This document shows, piece by piece, positions 44,959 through 55,755 of a stretch of DNA of 64,000 bases. The translations under genes were made by a program, and so were the position numbers. The stretch spans positions 1,443,001 to 1,507,000 of the forward strand of contig NZ_CP083693.1 in the NCBI RefSeq assembly GCF_023920105.1. The letters are read 5' to 3'. Source of the DNA: Bartonella taylorii (GTDB taxonomy: Bacteria > Pseudomonadota > Alphaproteobacteria > Rhizobiales > Rhizobiaceae). The notes under the pieces are model-generated. The model ran no database searches. It was given only the letters and a program-made list of their open reading frames with translations, and was not told the DNA's origin. Each line of letters starts with the position of its first letter. Positions within the stretch are counted from its first letter, which is position 1.

Positions 44959-46269
44959 TCACTTTAAAATATCCTTATTGGGATCTGGTGGAAATGCTGC
45001 ATGTGCCATTTCACCGCGTAACAGCTTATAAGCCTCACGCAATTGAACATCATCCTTAGGGTCTTGCGGAACAAAAGCAGCCGAGCCAGACCCCTTATTA
45101 TTTTCTCGCTTCCCTTTTATATGCCCTTTCAATGCAGATTCACCAATTTTTACATCATAGCCTTTATATTTTTCAGGTAGTGGTTGCTCTACAATAATAT
45201 CAGGTGTAATCCCAGTTCCTTGAATTGAAGTACCTGACGGCGTGTAATAAAGTGCTGTCGTTAAGCGTAAAGCACCATTTTCACCCAAAGGAATGATCGT
45301 TTGAACAGATCCCTTACCAAAAGATTGCGTACCTAAAATTGTAGCACGACGATGATCTTGTAATGCACCTGCAACAATTTCAGAAGCACTTGCCGAACCG
45401 CCATTAATGAGTACAATAAGAGGTTTTTCATTGATGATATCCCCTGGCTTAGCATCAAATCTTGTCACATCACTCTTTTTACGCCCGCGAGTCGATACAA
45501 TCTCACCTTTATTGAGAAAGGCGCTCGAAACACTAACGGCTTGATCTAAAAGACCACCAGGATTAAGTCGCAAATCAAGAACATACCCCTTCAACTTATC
45601 TTGAGGAATTTTAGACTGAATATCTTTAATTGCAGCCTGAAGATTGCCAAAAGTCTGCTCAGAAAACTGAATGAGTCTTAAATATCCAATATCACCCTCA
45701 ACGCGATATTTCACTGCCTTCACTTTGATGATATCACGAACAACCTTAATTTCCAGCGGCTTATCAACACCAGAACGAATAATTGTCAACGTAATTGGTG
45801 TTCCAGGAGCACCCCGCATTTTATTAACAGCTTCATTCAATGTTTGACCATTGGTCTGTACACCATCAATTTTTGAAATGAGATCCCCTGCCAAAATACC
45901 TGCTTTTGAAGCAGGTGTATCATCCATTGGGGACACAACTTTGATTAAGCCTTTCTCCATAGTAACTTCAATACCGAGCCCTCCGAATTCTCCTTTTGTA
46001 GAATCCCGCATCTCCTTGGCTTCTTCAGCGTTCATATAAGATGAATGAGGATCAAGAGATGTTAGCATCCCATTGATAGCATTTTCAATAAGCTTTTTAT
46101 TATCTGGAACCGTCACGTATTGCATACGTACGCGTTCAAAGATATCGCCAAATATGGCCAGCTCTTTATACGCATCACCTTCATTATTGGCAGCAACAGA
46201 CTGCACCATAATCATTGAACTGGCGCCGAGCAATACCCCAGCGACCAAAAGAATAATTTTACGAATCAT
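44959..46269 (-). CDS. ctpA: Carboxy-terminal processing protease CtpA (S41)
   Basis: Periplasmic tail-specific serine protease. The 436-residue protein has a signal peptide and a PDZ domain (about residues 85-170, with GGLGIEV and AGILAGDLISKIDG). The S41 domain has the catalytic serine in GGSASASEIVAGALQ and the lysine in LGTQSFGKGSVQT. EnvC-type activators and CtpA often occur together, and here the envC-like gene ends 12 nt upstream of this start. Likely roles are wall enzyme turnover and envelope protein maturation. Confidence 0.95.
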   Translation of the reverse strand: MIRKIILLVAGVLLGASSMIMVQSVAANNEGDAYKELAIFGDIFERVRMQYVTVPDNKKLIENAINGMLTSLDPHSSYMNAEEAKEMRDSTKGEFGGLGIEVTMEKGLIKVVSPMDDTPASKAGILAGDLISKIDGVQTNGQTLNEAVNKMRGAPGTPITLTIIRSGVDKPLEIKVVRDIIKVKAVKYRVEGDIGYLRLIQFSEQTFGNLQAAIKDIQSKIPQDKLKGYVLDLRLNPGGLLDQAVSVSSAFLNKGEIVSTRGRKKSDVTRFDAKPGDIINEKPLIVLINGGSASASEIVAGALQDHRRATILGTQSFGKGSVQTIIPLGENGALRLTTALYYTPSGTSIQGTGITPDIIVEQPLPEKYKGYDVKIGESALKGHIKGKRENNKGSGSAAFVPQDPKDDVQLREAYKLLRGEMAHAAFPPDPNKDILK

Positions 46270-46281
46270 TTTGGTTCCTTC

Positions 46282-47529
46282 TTATTTTTCAGTCTGCCAC
46301 CAAGGAGTTGGATTCACAGGCTTCCCCTGCTTTCTAAACTCAATGTAAAGCATCGGAGTCGTTTTGCCTATATCCAATGCAACACTGTTCGCAATAAATT
46401 GCATCCCCATCGTTCCAAGAGGTTCACCTGCAAGAACAAACTGTCCTTGAGTGACGTTGATTCTCGACATCCCAATAAGAACGATATGATAACCATTTCC
46501 AACATTAAGAATGATCAATTGTCCATAAGAACGAAATGGTCCAGCAAAAGCAACAAGAGCATCAGCAGGTGATATAACAACAGCTGCTGCTTCTGTTTCA
46601 ATCATTTCACCAAAGCGTGTAATCTGCGAACTACTATTCATGTGTTGAATTTTTTTTCCCGCAACAGGAAAAAGTAAAGAGCCTTTTCGGCTTTCAAAAT
46701 TGGCTTGCTCTAACAATTGTAAATTTTTCTGTACCTGTACTGAGACATCAGAACTAAGTTTTGATTGACGGTCAAGCTCTAAAATCAATTCCTCCAAAGA
46801 CTGCGCTTTTTTAGCGAGAATAATGTTTTTTTGTTGCTGCTCTGTAAGTTCTTCTTCTGACTTTTTTTGTAATTTGGCTTTTTCATCTAATAAAAGCTCT
46901 AAACGCTTTTGCTGCTCTACTTGATTTTGCATTTTAGTCTTTAGTGCTGCATATTCTGTGGTAATTGAATGACGCAAATTAGTCAACTCCTTGAGGCTTG
47001 CTGTTAAAACCTGTATTTTTTTTTGCATTTGAGATACAATAGCCCCTAATAAAACAGAACTCCGGACAGAAGCTAATGCATCCTCAGTCCGCACCATAAG
47101 AGCAGGAGGTGGATTTAACCCCATACGTTCTAAGAGTGCAAGGACTTCTGCAAATTCAGCGCGATTATTTTTTAAACTTTGATAAATTTGTGCCTGTTTC
47201 TCTATCATTTTTTTAAGCTTTTCCTCCCTTTCAACAATATCATTTGTTGCTGCGCGTTCTGCTTTAGCAGCTTTTATAAGTGCATCACTCAAAGCACGTT
47301 GATCATTTTTTAAACGCTCAACTTGACGCGTAAGAAAAATAACACGCTCACGTGAGAGTGAAATATTTTGGCGAATTTCTACCAACGCTTTATGTGCTGC
47401 TTCTACACTGCTTACTGTATCTTCAGCATGGGATACAGAAAAGCAAAAAAATATACTCAAAAACAGTACTATAAATATCACGCATTCCTCATATAAACAT
47501 TGCATCTTTTTATGAAGAAGCTTTTTCAT
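46282..47529 (-). CDS. envC: EnvC-like murein hydrolase activator (degenerate LytM/M23)
   Basis: Exported 415-residue protein with a signal segment, long coiled-coil regions (about residues 40-290, rich in Lys, Glu and Gln) and a C-terminal M23/LytM-type domain. The M23 zinc ligands are missing: the usual YAHL site reads LIGMS and the HLHFE site reads MLYIEF. That is typical of EnvC-type proteins, which activate amidases at the division site rather than cut peptidoglycan. I start at the ATG at 47529. Earlier in-frame ATGs (47547-47553) lack a ribosome site. Confidence 0.88.
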   Translation of the reverse strand: MKKLLHKKMQCLYEECVIFIVLFLSIFFCFSVSHAEDTVSSVEAAHKALVEIRQNISLSRERVIFLTRQVERLKNDQRALSDALIKAAKAERAATNDIVEREEKLKKMIEKQAQIYQSLKNNRAEFAEVLALLERMGLNPPPALMVRTEDALASVRSSVLLGAIVSQMQKKIQVLTASLKELTNLRHSITTEYAALKTKMQNQVEQQKRLELLLDEKAKLQKKSEEELTEQQQKNIILAKKAQSLEELILELDRQSKLSSDVSVQVQKNLQLLEQANFESRKGSLLFPVAGKKIQHMNSSSQITRFGEMIETEAAAVVISPADALVAFAGPFRSYGQLIILNVGNGYHIVLIGMSRINVTQGQFVLAGEPLGTMGMQFIANSVALDIGKTTPMLYIEFRKQGKPVNPTPWWQTEK

Positions 47530-47636
47530 TGCCCAACCATTAAGCATCATCACATAAATCAGCGATGCTTTAAACGATGCCAGCTAAAACAATATTAATA
47601 AATACATAAATAAGTGCTAAAAATTGCACAAAAATA

Positions 47637-48119
47637 TTAAAAACGATGATACGGATGATTGCTCGCAATTGTTACAGCACGATAAAGCTGTTCTGTAAGA
47701 AGTATACGCGCAATTTGATGCGGCCATGTCATAAAACCAAAAGACAAAAGAAAATCAGCACGATTTCTTATCTGTTCATTATGCCCATCAGGTCCTCCCA
47801 ACGCAATTATGAGATCACGAATACCTTCATCACGATAAAACTCCAATTTTTCAGTAAAAGCAGATGATGAAATCGTCTCTCCGCGCTCATCCAACACAAT
47901 TAATCGACACTTTTCAGGCAAAAACTCGATAAGCTTTCTTCCTTCTTCTTCCATACGCTGACATGCTGTTTGTGCACGGCTTTCTGATATTTCCTGTAGT
48001 TTTTTAAAATGAAATCCCACAGCTCCAGAACTTTTAGAAAAACGATCCAAATAATGGTCAACCAATTTGTGCTCTGCCCCTTTCTTCATGCGACCAACAG
48101 CAAAAATAGAAATTTGCAT
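47637..48119 (-). CDS. rlmH: 23S rRNA pseudouridine-1915 N3-methyltransferase RlmH
   Basis: SPOUT-fold methyltransferase acting on the decoding-interface helix of 23S rRNA. The 160-residue protein has LIVLDERGE, LIIALGGPDGHNE and the ending YRAVTIASNHPYHRF, all diagnostic. The ATG at 48119 has GGAG 9 nt upstream and lies 1 nt after the rsfS stop. Confidence 0.96.
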   Translation of the reverse strand: MQISIFAVGRMKKGAEHKLVDHYLDRFSKSSGAVGFHFKKLQEISESRAQTACQRMEEEGRKLIEFLPEKCRLIVLDERGETISSSAFTEKLEFYRDEGIRDLIIALGGPDGHNEQIRNRADFLLSFGFMTWPHQIARILLTEQLYRAVTIASNHPYHRF

Positions 48120-48120
48120 G

Positions 48121-48510
48121 TTAATGATCTCCAAAAAGAACCGATTTTATATTGTTTAACTCTGGTACAAGCCACATTTTTTCTAAATTGTAAAAGAGAC
48201 GAATTTCCGGACGAAAAATATGAACAATAATATCACCTGTATCAATCAATACCCAATCACCTCCAGCAAGCCCTTCTACATTTGCAAAGCCGTACCCATT
48301 GTCTTTCCAAGCACATAACAAATGGTCAGCAACAGCAGATACATGACGTTGTGAATTTGCTGAAGTTATGACCATGTAATCAGCTAAGGACGATCTACCC
48401 TGAATATCAATGGAGACGATGTCTTCTGCCTTTGTATCCTCTAAACTTTTGAGAATAATTTTAAGACCATCGCTGACAGAAAAGATTTTTTTGTCTGCCG
48501 AAGATGTCAT
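48121..48510 (-). CDS. rsfS: Ribosome silencing factor RsfS
   Basis: Binds ribosomal protein uL14 and blocks joining of ribosomal subunits when nutrients are low. The conserved core includes LEDTKAEDIVSIDI, SLADYMVITSANSQRHVSA and GDWVLIDTGDIIVHIF. The start is uncertain. The ATG at 48510 gives 129 residues, close to family length, but lacks a ribosome site, and a longer frame begins at 48573. The stop is 1 nt from the rlmH start. Confidence 0.92.
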   Translation of the reverse strand: MTSSADKKIFSVSDGLKIILKSLEDTKAEDIVSIDIQGRSSLADYMVITSANSQRHVSAVADHLLCAWKDNGYGFANVEGLAGGDWVLIDTGDIIVHIFRPEIRLFYNLEKMWLVPELNNIKSVLFGDH

Positions 48511-48605
48511 ACTGTAAGAGTGTTTCTGTAAAATGTTTTCCAGACCAATATCCTTTCTTATCATTTGGAACATAGAAAAAAGAGAAGCAGAATCTTATAA
48601 AATGT

Positions 48606-49232
48606 TCAAGAAAAATCATTCTCCTTTAAACGAAGATTCGTTGAAGACTGAAAAGATAAAGGTCCATGTAAATAAGTCCAAGCCGGTGGTTTCATAAAAG
48701 GTAATCGTATGCTTTCTCTCTCATCTAAACGAAAAGAACGGTAAACATGAGCCATAGGTGAAGAGAGTGCTGACGTATGCATAAAAGGACGATCAATAAT
48801 CGCGATAGGAAGCATAGATATGATATCATGCCATCGATACCAATGGTGAATCGATGCAAAACTATCTGCGCCTATAACCCACACAAAACGTACCCCTCGG
48901 TAATGCGCAAGAATATGAGAAACCGTATCTACTGATACTTTACTACCTATAGCCTGCTCAAAACCTGTTACGCGGATCTTCGGATGATCAATGAGTTCAA
49001 CACTTAGTCCCATTCTCTCCTCTAAAGATAATAAGTTTGTACAATCTTTTAAGGGATTTTTTGGCGTTACCATCCACCATAATTGGTCAAGACGTAAACG
49101 CCGAATTGCAATTTTTGCGACAAGAAGATGTCCAGCATGCGGTGGATTAAAAGATCCACCAAAAAGGCCCACAACATTGGACCTTTCAACATGCGGCATG
49201 CGATTTTTCCAAGGAAGAAATGGATTTTTCAA
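48606..49232 (-). CDS. nadD: Nicotinate-nucleotide adenylyltransferase
   Basis: Forms deamido-NAD from nicotinate mononucleotide. The 208-residue protein has the nucleotidyltransferase motif [14 protein letters not shown] and the C-terminal SSTNLR. The start is probably the TTG at 49232, which overlaps the proA stop (TTGA). The ATG at 49199 with GGAA upstream is a fair alternative. Confidence 0.93.
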   Translation of the reverse strand: MKNPFLPWKNRMPHVERSNVVGLFGGSFNPPHAGHLLVAKIAIRRLRLDQLWWMVTPKNPLKDCTNLLSLEERMGLSVELIDHPKIRVTGFEQAIGSKVSVDTVSHILAHYRGVRFVWVIGADSFASIHHWYRWHDIISMLPIAIIDRPFMHTSALSSPMAHVYRSFRLDERESIRLPFMKPPAWTYLHGPLSFQSSTNLRLKENDFS

Positions 49233-50497
49233 GGCCTAACCTGTCCACTTCCTTTAACATGATACTGAAATGACGTCAGCTGTTCAACACCTATGGGACC
49301 ACGCGCATGAATTTTTCCTGTTGCGATACCAATTTCCGCCCCAAAACCAAACTCACCTCCATCAGCAAATTGTGTAGATGCGTTATGAAGCAAAATAGCC
49401 GAATCTAAACGATTAAAAAAGTTCTTTACCACCCTCATATCCTCAGCAATAATCGATTCCGTATGTCCTGATGAATAACGCTGAATGTGCGCAATAGCTC
49501 CTTCAATACCTTCTACTGTTTTAACAGAAAGAATTGCATCAAGATATTCGTGTGACCAATCCTCTTCGCAGGCTAATTTGACATCTGGCATAAGAAAAAC
49601 AATATCCTCTGTTGCACGAATTTCACATCCCTTCTCCTGTAAAGCGGTCAGAACAGGAAGAAACTTTCTTAATGCATGGCGGTCAATGAGAACTGTCTCA
49701 ACAGCACCACATATACCTGTCCGCCGCAACTTTGCATTTACAACAATATTACGGGCCATATCTAAATCTGCCGACTGATCAATATAAATATGACAGAGCC
49801 CCTCTAAATGCGCAAAAGTCGGAACACGTGCATCAGACTGAACACGTGCAACAAGGCTTTTCCCACCACGAGGTATAATAACATCAATCATACCGTCCAG
49901 TCCCTTGAGCATTTCTCCAACAGCATCACGATCTGTTGTTCCAACCATTTGAATGGCATCTTTAGGAAAACCAGCTTCCTCCAATCCTCTCACTAATGCC
50001 GAATGAAGTGCATGGGAAGAATGAAAACTATCCGAACCACCACGTAAAATTGCAGCATTTCCTGCTTTCAAACATAAAGCGCTTGTATCAATTGTAACAT
50101 TTGGTCGACTCTCATAAATAATGCCAATCACCCCAAGGGGTGTACGGACACGACTAATATGGAGCCCATTTGGGCGTGTCCATTCACTCATAACTTGTCC
50201 AACAGGATCAGGTAAATATGCAATCTGGCGAACACTCTCTATGATTGCACGTAAACGCAATTCATCTAACTTGAGCCGATCAACTATTGCTGCCTTCAAA
50301 TTATTCTGAGCAGCATCCGCTAAATCCTGACGATTAGCCCGTAAAATTTCAGCTGACTGAGCCTCTAGATTTAAAGCTATCATTTCTAATGCTTTGTTCT
50401 TTTGTTCAGAAGACATAACCGCCAATACAGTGGCGGCATGGCGTGCTTTTCGCCCCATGTTTTTCATCTGTTCTTCTAAAGCCATAATATCATCCAT
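49229..50497 (-). CDS. proA: Gamma-glutamyl phosphate reductase
   Basis: Second enzyme of proline synthesis, reducing gamma-glutamyl phosphate to the semialdehyde. The 422-residue protein has the catalytic cysteine in [13 protein letters not shown] and [12 protein letters not shown]. It follows proB by 37 nt and overlaps nadD by 4 nt. Confidence 0.97.
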   Translation of the reverse strand: MDDIMALEEQMKNMGRKARHAATVLAVMSSEQKNKALEMIALNLEAQSAEILRANRQDLADAAQNNLKAAIVDRLKLDELRLRAIIESVRQIAYLPDPVGQVMSEWTRPNGLHISRVRTPLGVIGIIYESRPNVTIDTSALCLKAGNAAILRGGSDSFHSSHALHSALVRGLEEAGFPKDAIQMVGTTDRDAVGEMLKGLDGMIDVIIPRGGKSLVARVQSDARVPTFAHLEGLCHIYIDQSADLDMARNIVVNAKLRRTGICGAVETVLIDRHALRKFLPVLTALQEKGCEIRATEDIVFLMPDVKLACEEDWSHEYLDAILSVKTVEGIEGAIAHIQRYSSGHTESIIAEDMRVVKNFFNRLDSAILLHNASTQFADGGEFGFGAEIGIATGKIHARGPIGVEQLTSFQYHVKGSGQVRP

Positions 50498-50534
50498 TCT
50501 GCTAAAACGATCAATAAGATAAAAGATAACTTTT

Positions 50535-51674
50535 TTAAGCAGAATCGGTCAAGCAGCGTAAAACCATATCATTACGATGCACCATAGCAGAGCATGCTTC
50601 ATATCCAAGGATAGTTTCAATTTCCTCGCTTTTGCACCCCATAATGCGTACAGCTTCATCCTTGCCATAACTCACAAGTCCACGAGCAATTTCAATTCCA
50701 TTTGCATCAATGATTGCAACCGTATCTCCGCGATGAAATCTCCCCTCAACCGCAACAACTCCTGCAGCTAATAATGATTTTCCAGATTCAAGAGCTTTAA
50801 CCGCTCCCTGATCAATGGTCAAAATGCCAGATGGATCTAAATGACCAGAAATCCATGTTTTCCAAGCATTAACGGGCTTTTCACTGGCAGCAAAAAAACT
50901 TCTACGTTCTCCTCTATCAATTGCTGCAAGAGGATTCATACGTTTACCTGAAGTAATAACCATCGCCGTTCCAGCGGAATTCGCTATTTTCCCAGCATCA
51001 AGCTTGGTTTTCATTCCTCCACGAGAAAACTCTGAAGCAGCAACATCAGCCATTTTTTCTATATCACTCGTAATTGATGCAATAAAGGGTATAAATTCAG
51101 CCGTTGGATCACGATGAGGAGATTTCGTATACAGACCATCAATATCTGATAAAAGTATCAAAAGATCTGAACCCATCATCGTTGCCACACGTGCCGCTAA
51201 ACGATCATTATCACCATAACGAATTTCGCTTGTTGCGACAGTATCATTTTCATTGATAACAGGCACCGCTCCAAAACGTAAAAGCACATTAATCGTAGCA
51301 CGTGCATTAAGATAACGTCGTCGCTCTTCCGTATCGAAGAGAGTGAGCAAAATTTGACCCGTTTTTAATCCATATTGAGCAAGCGCATCTCTATATGTTT
51401 TTGCTAATTCAATTTGCCCCAAAGCTGCACATGCTTGACTCTCTTCTAATTTCAAAGCTCTCTTAGGAAGCTGTAGCAATGTTCTTCCTAAAGCAATAGC
51501 GCCTGAAGATACTAATAAAACCTCAACACCTTGTTGGCGCAAATTAGCAACATCACTTATCAAGCTTTTAAGCCATTCAGCGCGTAAACCTGTCTGAGGA
51601 TCAACCAAAAGTGCAGATCCAACTTTAACTACAACGCGTTTATAATGCGCAAGCTTTTGCAATTCAACAGTCAT
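50535..51674 (-). CDS. proB: Glutamate 5-kinase
   Basis: Phosphorylates glutamate in the first step of proline synthesis. The 379-residue protein has an amino-acid kinase domain ([40 protein letters not shown]) and a C-terminal PUA domain. The ATG at 51674 lies 1 nt beyond the obgE stop, so it is coupled to obgE. The longer frame to 51752 lies inside obgE. Confidence 0.97.
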   Translation of the reverse strand: MTVELQKLAHYKRVVVKVGSALLVDPQTGLRAEWLKSLISDVANLRQQGVEVLLVSSGAIALGRTLLQLPKRALKLEESQACAALGQIELAKTYRDALAQYGLKTGQILLTLFDTEERRRYLNARATINVLLRFGAVPVINENDTVATSEIRYGDNDRLAARVATMMGSDLLILLSDIDGLYTKSPHRDPTAEFIPFIASITSDIEKMADVAASEFSRGGMKTKLDAGKIANSAGTAMVITSGKRMNPLAAIDRGERRSFFAASEKPVNAWKTWISGHLDPSGILTIDQGAVKALESGKSLLAAGVVAVEGRFHRGDTVAIIDANGIEIARGLVSYGKDEAVRIMGCKSEEIETILGYEACSAMVHRNDMVLRCLTDSA

Positions 51675-51675
51675 C

Positions 51676-52701
51676 TTAATCAACCCTGATATCGTCGCCA
51701 GCATCTTCTTTACGTGCCATTTCAATAATATGCGCCCCAGCACGTAGCACATTTTCTAAACCTTCACGACTGACCGCAGAAAACATCATCACAGATTTAT
51801 CCGTTACTCTTTGCAAAACTTCTTGTTTAGCGTTACGCTCCTCAATAGTGAGAGTATCTATTTGACTCAAAGCTACAATTTCAGTTTTATCACTCAAATT
51901 GTTCCCGTATGCTTCTAGTTCATTACGCACAACTTTATATGCTTTTGCCACATCTTCTTCTTGAGCAGAAATCAAATGAAATAAAACACGACAACGTTCT
52001 ACATGCCCTAAAAAACGGTCTCCAATCCCCACACCTTCATGTGCTCCTTCAATCAAACCAGGAATATCAGCTAAAACAAATTCACGAGCATCAATACGTG
52101 CAACACCAAGATGAGGATGGATAGTAGTAAAAGGATAATCTGCAACTTTTGGTTTTGCAGCTGTCACGGAAGCTAAAAAAGTTGACTTTCCAGCATTTGG
52201 CAAACCAATAAGTCCCGCATCAGCAATTAACTTCAAACGAAGCCACAATGTTCGCTCTTCTCCAGCTAAACCAGGATTTGCGCGACGAGGTGCCCGATTC
52301 GTAGACGTTGTAAAATGAAGATTCCCAAAACCGCCATTTCCTCCTTTTGCAAGACGGTAACGCTGTCCAACCTCAATTAAATCACAGATTAACGTTGCAT
52401 TATCTTCTTCAAAAATTTGCGTCCCAACCGGTACTTTAAGGATGACATCATCACCCTTTTCACCCGTCATATTACGCCCCTTACCATGCCCCCCTGTTTT
52501 TGCTCTAAAATGCTGCTGGTAGCGATAATCGATCAGCGTATTGAGCCCATCAACAACAAGAGCCCAAACATCACCACCTCGTCCTCCATTCCCTCCATCA
52601 GGGCCTCCAAATTCGATGAATTTTTCACGACGAAATGATACTGCCCCTGCCCCTCCATTACCAGAACGAATATAAACTTTAGCTTGATCAAGAAATTTCA
52701 T
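51676..52701 (-). CDS. obgE: Obg family GTPase
   Basis: Essential GTPase in 50S assembly and stress control. The 341-residue protein has the glycine-rich Obg fold ([15 protein letters not shown]), G1 GLPNAGKST, switch region with FTTIHPHLG, and G3 [12 protein letters not shown]. Heads the obgE-proB-proA-nadD-rsfS-rlmH-envC-ctpA series, the standard order in rhizobial relatives. Confidence 0.97.
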   Translation of the reverse strand: MKFLDQAKVYIRSGNGGAGAVSFRREKFIEFGGPDGGNGGRGGDVWALVVDGLNTLIDYRYQQHFRAKTGGHGKGRNMTGEKGDDVILKVPVGTQIFEEDNATLICDLIEVGQRYRLAKGGNGGFGNLHFTTSTNRAPRRANPGLAGEERTLWLRLKLIADAGLIGLPNAGKSTFLASVTAAKPKVADYPFTTIHPHLGVARIDAREFVLADIPGLIEGAHEGVGIGDRFLGHVERCRVLFHLISAQEEDVAKAYKVVRNELEAYGNNLSDKTEIVALSQIDTLTIEERNAKQEVLQRVTDKSVMMFSAVSREGLENVLRAGAHIIEMARKEDAGDDIRVD

Positions 52702-52880
52702 TAGAAATGCTCACTGAGGAATCAATCCCCTTAACCTCTACAGGCAATGCAATAATTTTACCAGTTTTTCATCATTTATAAAAGAAAAACTATAAACAAT
52801 ATCACTGACAACTTTTTGAGAATATCCTCACATTTAAATATGCAAGTATACTTAAGCCTTTTGAAAAGAAGAAACTATTA

Positions 52881-53603
52881 TTATCCTTTTATTTTTCCTT
52901 TAAATTCGAGTGCTAAAAGGTAAAGCTCTACTGATTCTGCTCTACTTGCGGGGGGTTTAACGTGATAAACTGTTTTAAAATTCTGTTTTAATGTCGTGAG
53001 CAGGGTGTTTTCTGCTCCACCTTGAAAGGCTTTTGCTAAAAAATGCCCTCTAGGCTTGAGAACTGAAAGAGCAAAATCAGCAGCAACTTCACATAAATGA
53101 ACCGTTCTTAAATGATCTGTCTGGCGATGTCCTGTTGTTGGTGCGGCCATATCAGAAAGGACTACATCCGGCTTCGTTCCTAAAGCATCAATTAATTTCT
53201 GTGGTGCATCTGCATGCAAAAAATCCATTTCCAGCATCACAATCCCAGGCAACGGGTCAATAGGCAAATAATCAATACCAACCACGCTAGGCTTTTCATT
53301 ACTGGATCCTACTAGACGCCCAACAACCTGACACCACCCCCCCGGCGCCGCTCCCAAATCAATAACCTTTTGTCCTTTTTTGAGAAATTTATAGCGCTCA
53401 TTAATTTCGATAAGTTTATAGGCAGAACGCGAACGATAACCATCTATTTTCGACTGATGGACATATGGATCATTTAGATGTCGCTCTAACCATCGCCGTG
53501 ATGACGCTTTAATAGTTCCTGCCTTTTTCTTCACGCGTTGATATAATTCATGCGATCCCGACCCCCCATATCCACCCGTCGGTGTTTTTGTCATTTTTTT
53601 CAT
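52881..53603 (-). CDS. rlmE: 23S rRNA 2'-O-methyltransferase RlmE (FtsJ/RrmJ)
   Basis: Methylates U2552 of 23S rRNA in the 50S particle. The 240-residue protein has [14 protein letters not shown], the SAM loop [14 protein letters not shown] and the catalytic K-D-K-E set visible in SDMAAP and LAKAFQGG. The N-terminal extension of about 45 residues is usual in alphaproteobacteria. It follows the Ppx/GppA gene by 32 nt. Confidence 0.95.
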   Translation of the reverse strand: MKKMTKTPTGGYGGSGSHELYQRVKKKAGTIKASSRRWLERHLNDPYVHQSKIDGYRSRSAYKLIEINERYKFLKKGQKVIDLGAAPGGWCQVVGRLVGSSNEKPSVVGIDYLPIDPLPGIVMLEMDFLHADAPQKLIDALGTKPDVVLSDMAAPTTGHRQTDHLRTVHLCEVAADFALSVLKPRGHFLAKAFQGGAENTLLTTLKQNFKTVYHVKPPASRAESVELYLLALEFKGKIKG

Positions 53604-53635
53604 AGTTGTTCATTGTCTCCATACTCTGATAGCTG

Positions 53636-54946
53636 CTAACGTTTTATACCTCTTCTTTTCCTATGGCGACACCATACACCATCACGCAACATAAGCTCTA
53701 TCAAAATTCCTTCTCTCAATCCACGATCAGCAACTCTTAATCGTTTACTGGGCCAAACTTCTCGAATAACATCTAAAATTGCACATCCGGCTAACACTAA
53801 ATCTGCTCTCTCTCGCCCAATACAAGGATTACTTACTCGTTTTCTCATGTCCCATGACAATAAACGTTTCATCATAAGAGTAATGTCTGCATCATTCATC
53901 CAAATGCCATCAACACGTCTTCGATCATAACGTTCTAAATTAAGGTACATTCCTGCTAAAGTCGTAATCGTGCCAGAGGTTCCCAAAAGATGAAATTTTG
54001 AACTTTGCGCTAAAGCTCCTAATTTGTATCGATCTGAAAAATTATTTAAAAGACCTCGCACGTAACTTTTCATTTTTTCAAAATCGTCTAAACTAACATC
54101 ATTTCCTCCAAAACGTTCAGCAAGCGTAACAACACCAACAGGAAGAGAAGTCCAAGCCGCAATCTGTTCGGCTAAACGAAAAGAACGCTTTTGTGAAACA
54201 TCAAGAAGAACAATTTCCGATGACCCTCCTCCGATATCAAAAAGCACAATTGCATCAGTATTTGGCTCAACAAGCGTACCACATCCTGAAACAGCAAAAC
54301 GGGCTTCTGTTTCCCGATCAATAATTTCCAATTTAAGGCCAGTTTCATCCAAAACACGTTGAATAAAATGTCTACCATTTTCCGCCGAACGACAAGCTTC
54401 CGTTGCAATTAAACGATATCGTTTAATACGCCTTTGTTTTAACTTTAAATGACAAATTTTTAATGCTTCAATCGCACGATCCATAGCTCGTATATTAAGG
54501 AAGCCGTTATTTACTAGACCTTCTCCCAATCGTACAATACGCGAAAAGGCATCAACAACACGAAAATACCCAGGTTTAGTGGGAGATGCAATAAGAAGGC
54601 GACAATTATTCGTCCCCAAATCAAGTGCCGCATAAAGAGGCGAAGATTCTAATTGAGAGACTCGTGGAAGAAAATATGTTTTTGGGCTTTTTGTTTTTTT
54701 TACACCTAAAATTGCTCGCCCTTGGAGTTCAAGAGCTGTATCTGATTGAATAAGTACCTGTTTCTGTTTCCAACGCCTTTTTCGCTGTTGTTTCTTTATA
54801 TCAACAGAAATAGAGTGCGTCCCCATCTGTAACAATGCAGAATGATTATTTTGATTGCACCCACGTTGCCCATATAATTGCCTTGCTCTGGTATCATACG
54901 CACTTGCTCGCTTTGATTCTTTTGAACCATAATCTAACGGGGTCAT
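53636..54946 (-). CDS. Exopolyphosphatase / guanosine pentaphosphatase family protein
   Basis: Ppx/GppA family phosphohydrolase acting on polyphosphate or pppGpp, a link to the stringent response. The 436-residue protein has the ASKHA motifs AALDLGTNNCRLLIA and VLFDIGGGSSEIVLL with the catalytic glutamate between them. The first 100 residues are basic and low in complexity, an extension also seen in relatives. The ATG at 54946 has AGGAAG upstream. Which substrate dominates cannot be told from sequence. Confidence 0.92.
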   Translation of the reverse strand: MTPLDYGSKESKRASAYDTRARQLYGQRGCNQNNHSALLQMGTHSISVDIKKQQRKRRWKQKQVLIQSDTALELQGRAILGVKKTKSPKTYFLPRVSQLESSPLYAALDLGTNNCRLLIASPTKPGYFRVVDAFSRIVRLGEGLVNNGFLNIRAMDRAIEALKICHLKLKQRRIKRYRLIATEACRSAENGRHFIQRVLDETGLKLEIIDRETEARFAVSGCGTLVEPNTDAIVLFDIGGGSSEIVLLDVSQKRSFRLAEQIAAWTSLPVGVVTLAERFGGNDVSLDDFEKMKSYVRGLLNNFSDRYKLGALAQSSKFHLLGTSGTITTLAGMYLNLERYDRRRVDGIWMNDADITLMMKRLLSWDMRKRVSNPCIGRERADLVLAGCAILDVIREVWPSKRLRVADRGLREGILIELMLRDGVWCRHRKRRGIKR

Positions 54947-55755
54947 TCTTCCTTATCCTTTAAGCGTTTTCCCCCAATAAACAAACACGAGAACTCTTCT
55001 GCTCAATTAATAAAGTAACAATGCAGCATTAAATGACAAATAACAAGAAAACATTCCCTATTTTTCTATTATCAAATTTTTTACACTAGCATCATTCAGG
55101 TTTTTGAATAATCTTGTAATTGTTTCCACAAAATCGTGCTTCTCTTTATGAACTTGAAAACATAAATAATCGTTTACATTCATTTTTCTAACTTTCTAGC
55201 TTCTCTTTTTATAGTTTGTATAGAATGCACCTCTATTGTAAAAGGGTTAATTTATACTGCTAGAGAGTTTTTCGAAATATAATTTCTCTTTGTATTCACG
55301 GGATAACAGCGTTATAATTGCGTTTTATAGAATGACTGAGTACTTATGCCACCACCATCAAAATAACTTCAATACTTCAATGGGGAGTTATTAATGTCAA
55401 AGAAGGCCATTCTACAAATCTATAAGAAGCTTTCAAAGAAAATAAATTAATCCTCTCCTTGTCTGAGAGAAAGCCGTATTTCTACTATTTTTAACTGATT
55501 ACTCTCAGTGATTTTTTACTGTTAACAATTAATATAACGCACTCTATAAAATCTGTTAAAAAACTCACTACTGATTTTCTATTATATATAGAAACAGCTT
55601 ATTATGATTTTACATTTGTAAATAAAGCCTTGTTTGAATAAATCATCTATATAATATATTGTATAAGACTTCTTATTCATTGCCTCTTCATTTAGATCTG
55701 AAAATACAATGCAAAAATTTATGAAAAAATTTCTACTAAAGCTTTGCTATACAGT
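54947..55755. other. Long intergenic region upstream of the Ppx/GppA gene
   Basis: About 810 AT-rich bases with no conserved gene. An 18-codon frame (55394-55450) follows a strong GGGGAG site and would encode a very basic amphipathic peptide. It is noted but not called. No RNA gene, terminator or repeat could be supported. Confidence 0.5.

Noticed and set aside
46282..47529. Active M23 endopeptidase
   Set aside because: The zinc-binding histidine motifs are absent, so it is better described as an EnvC-like activator.
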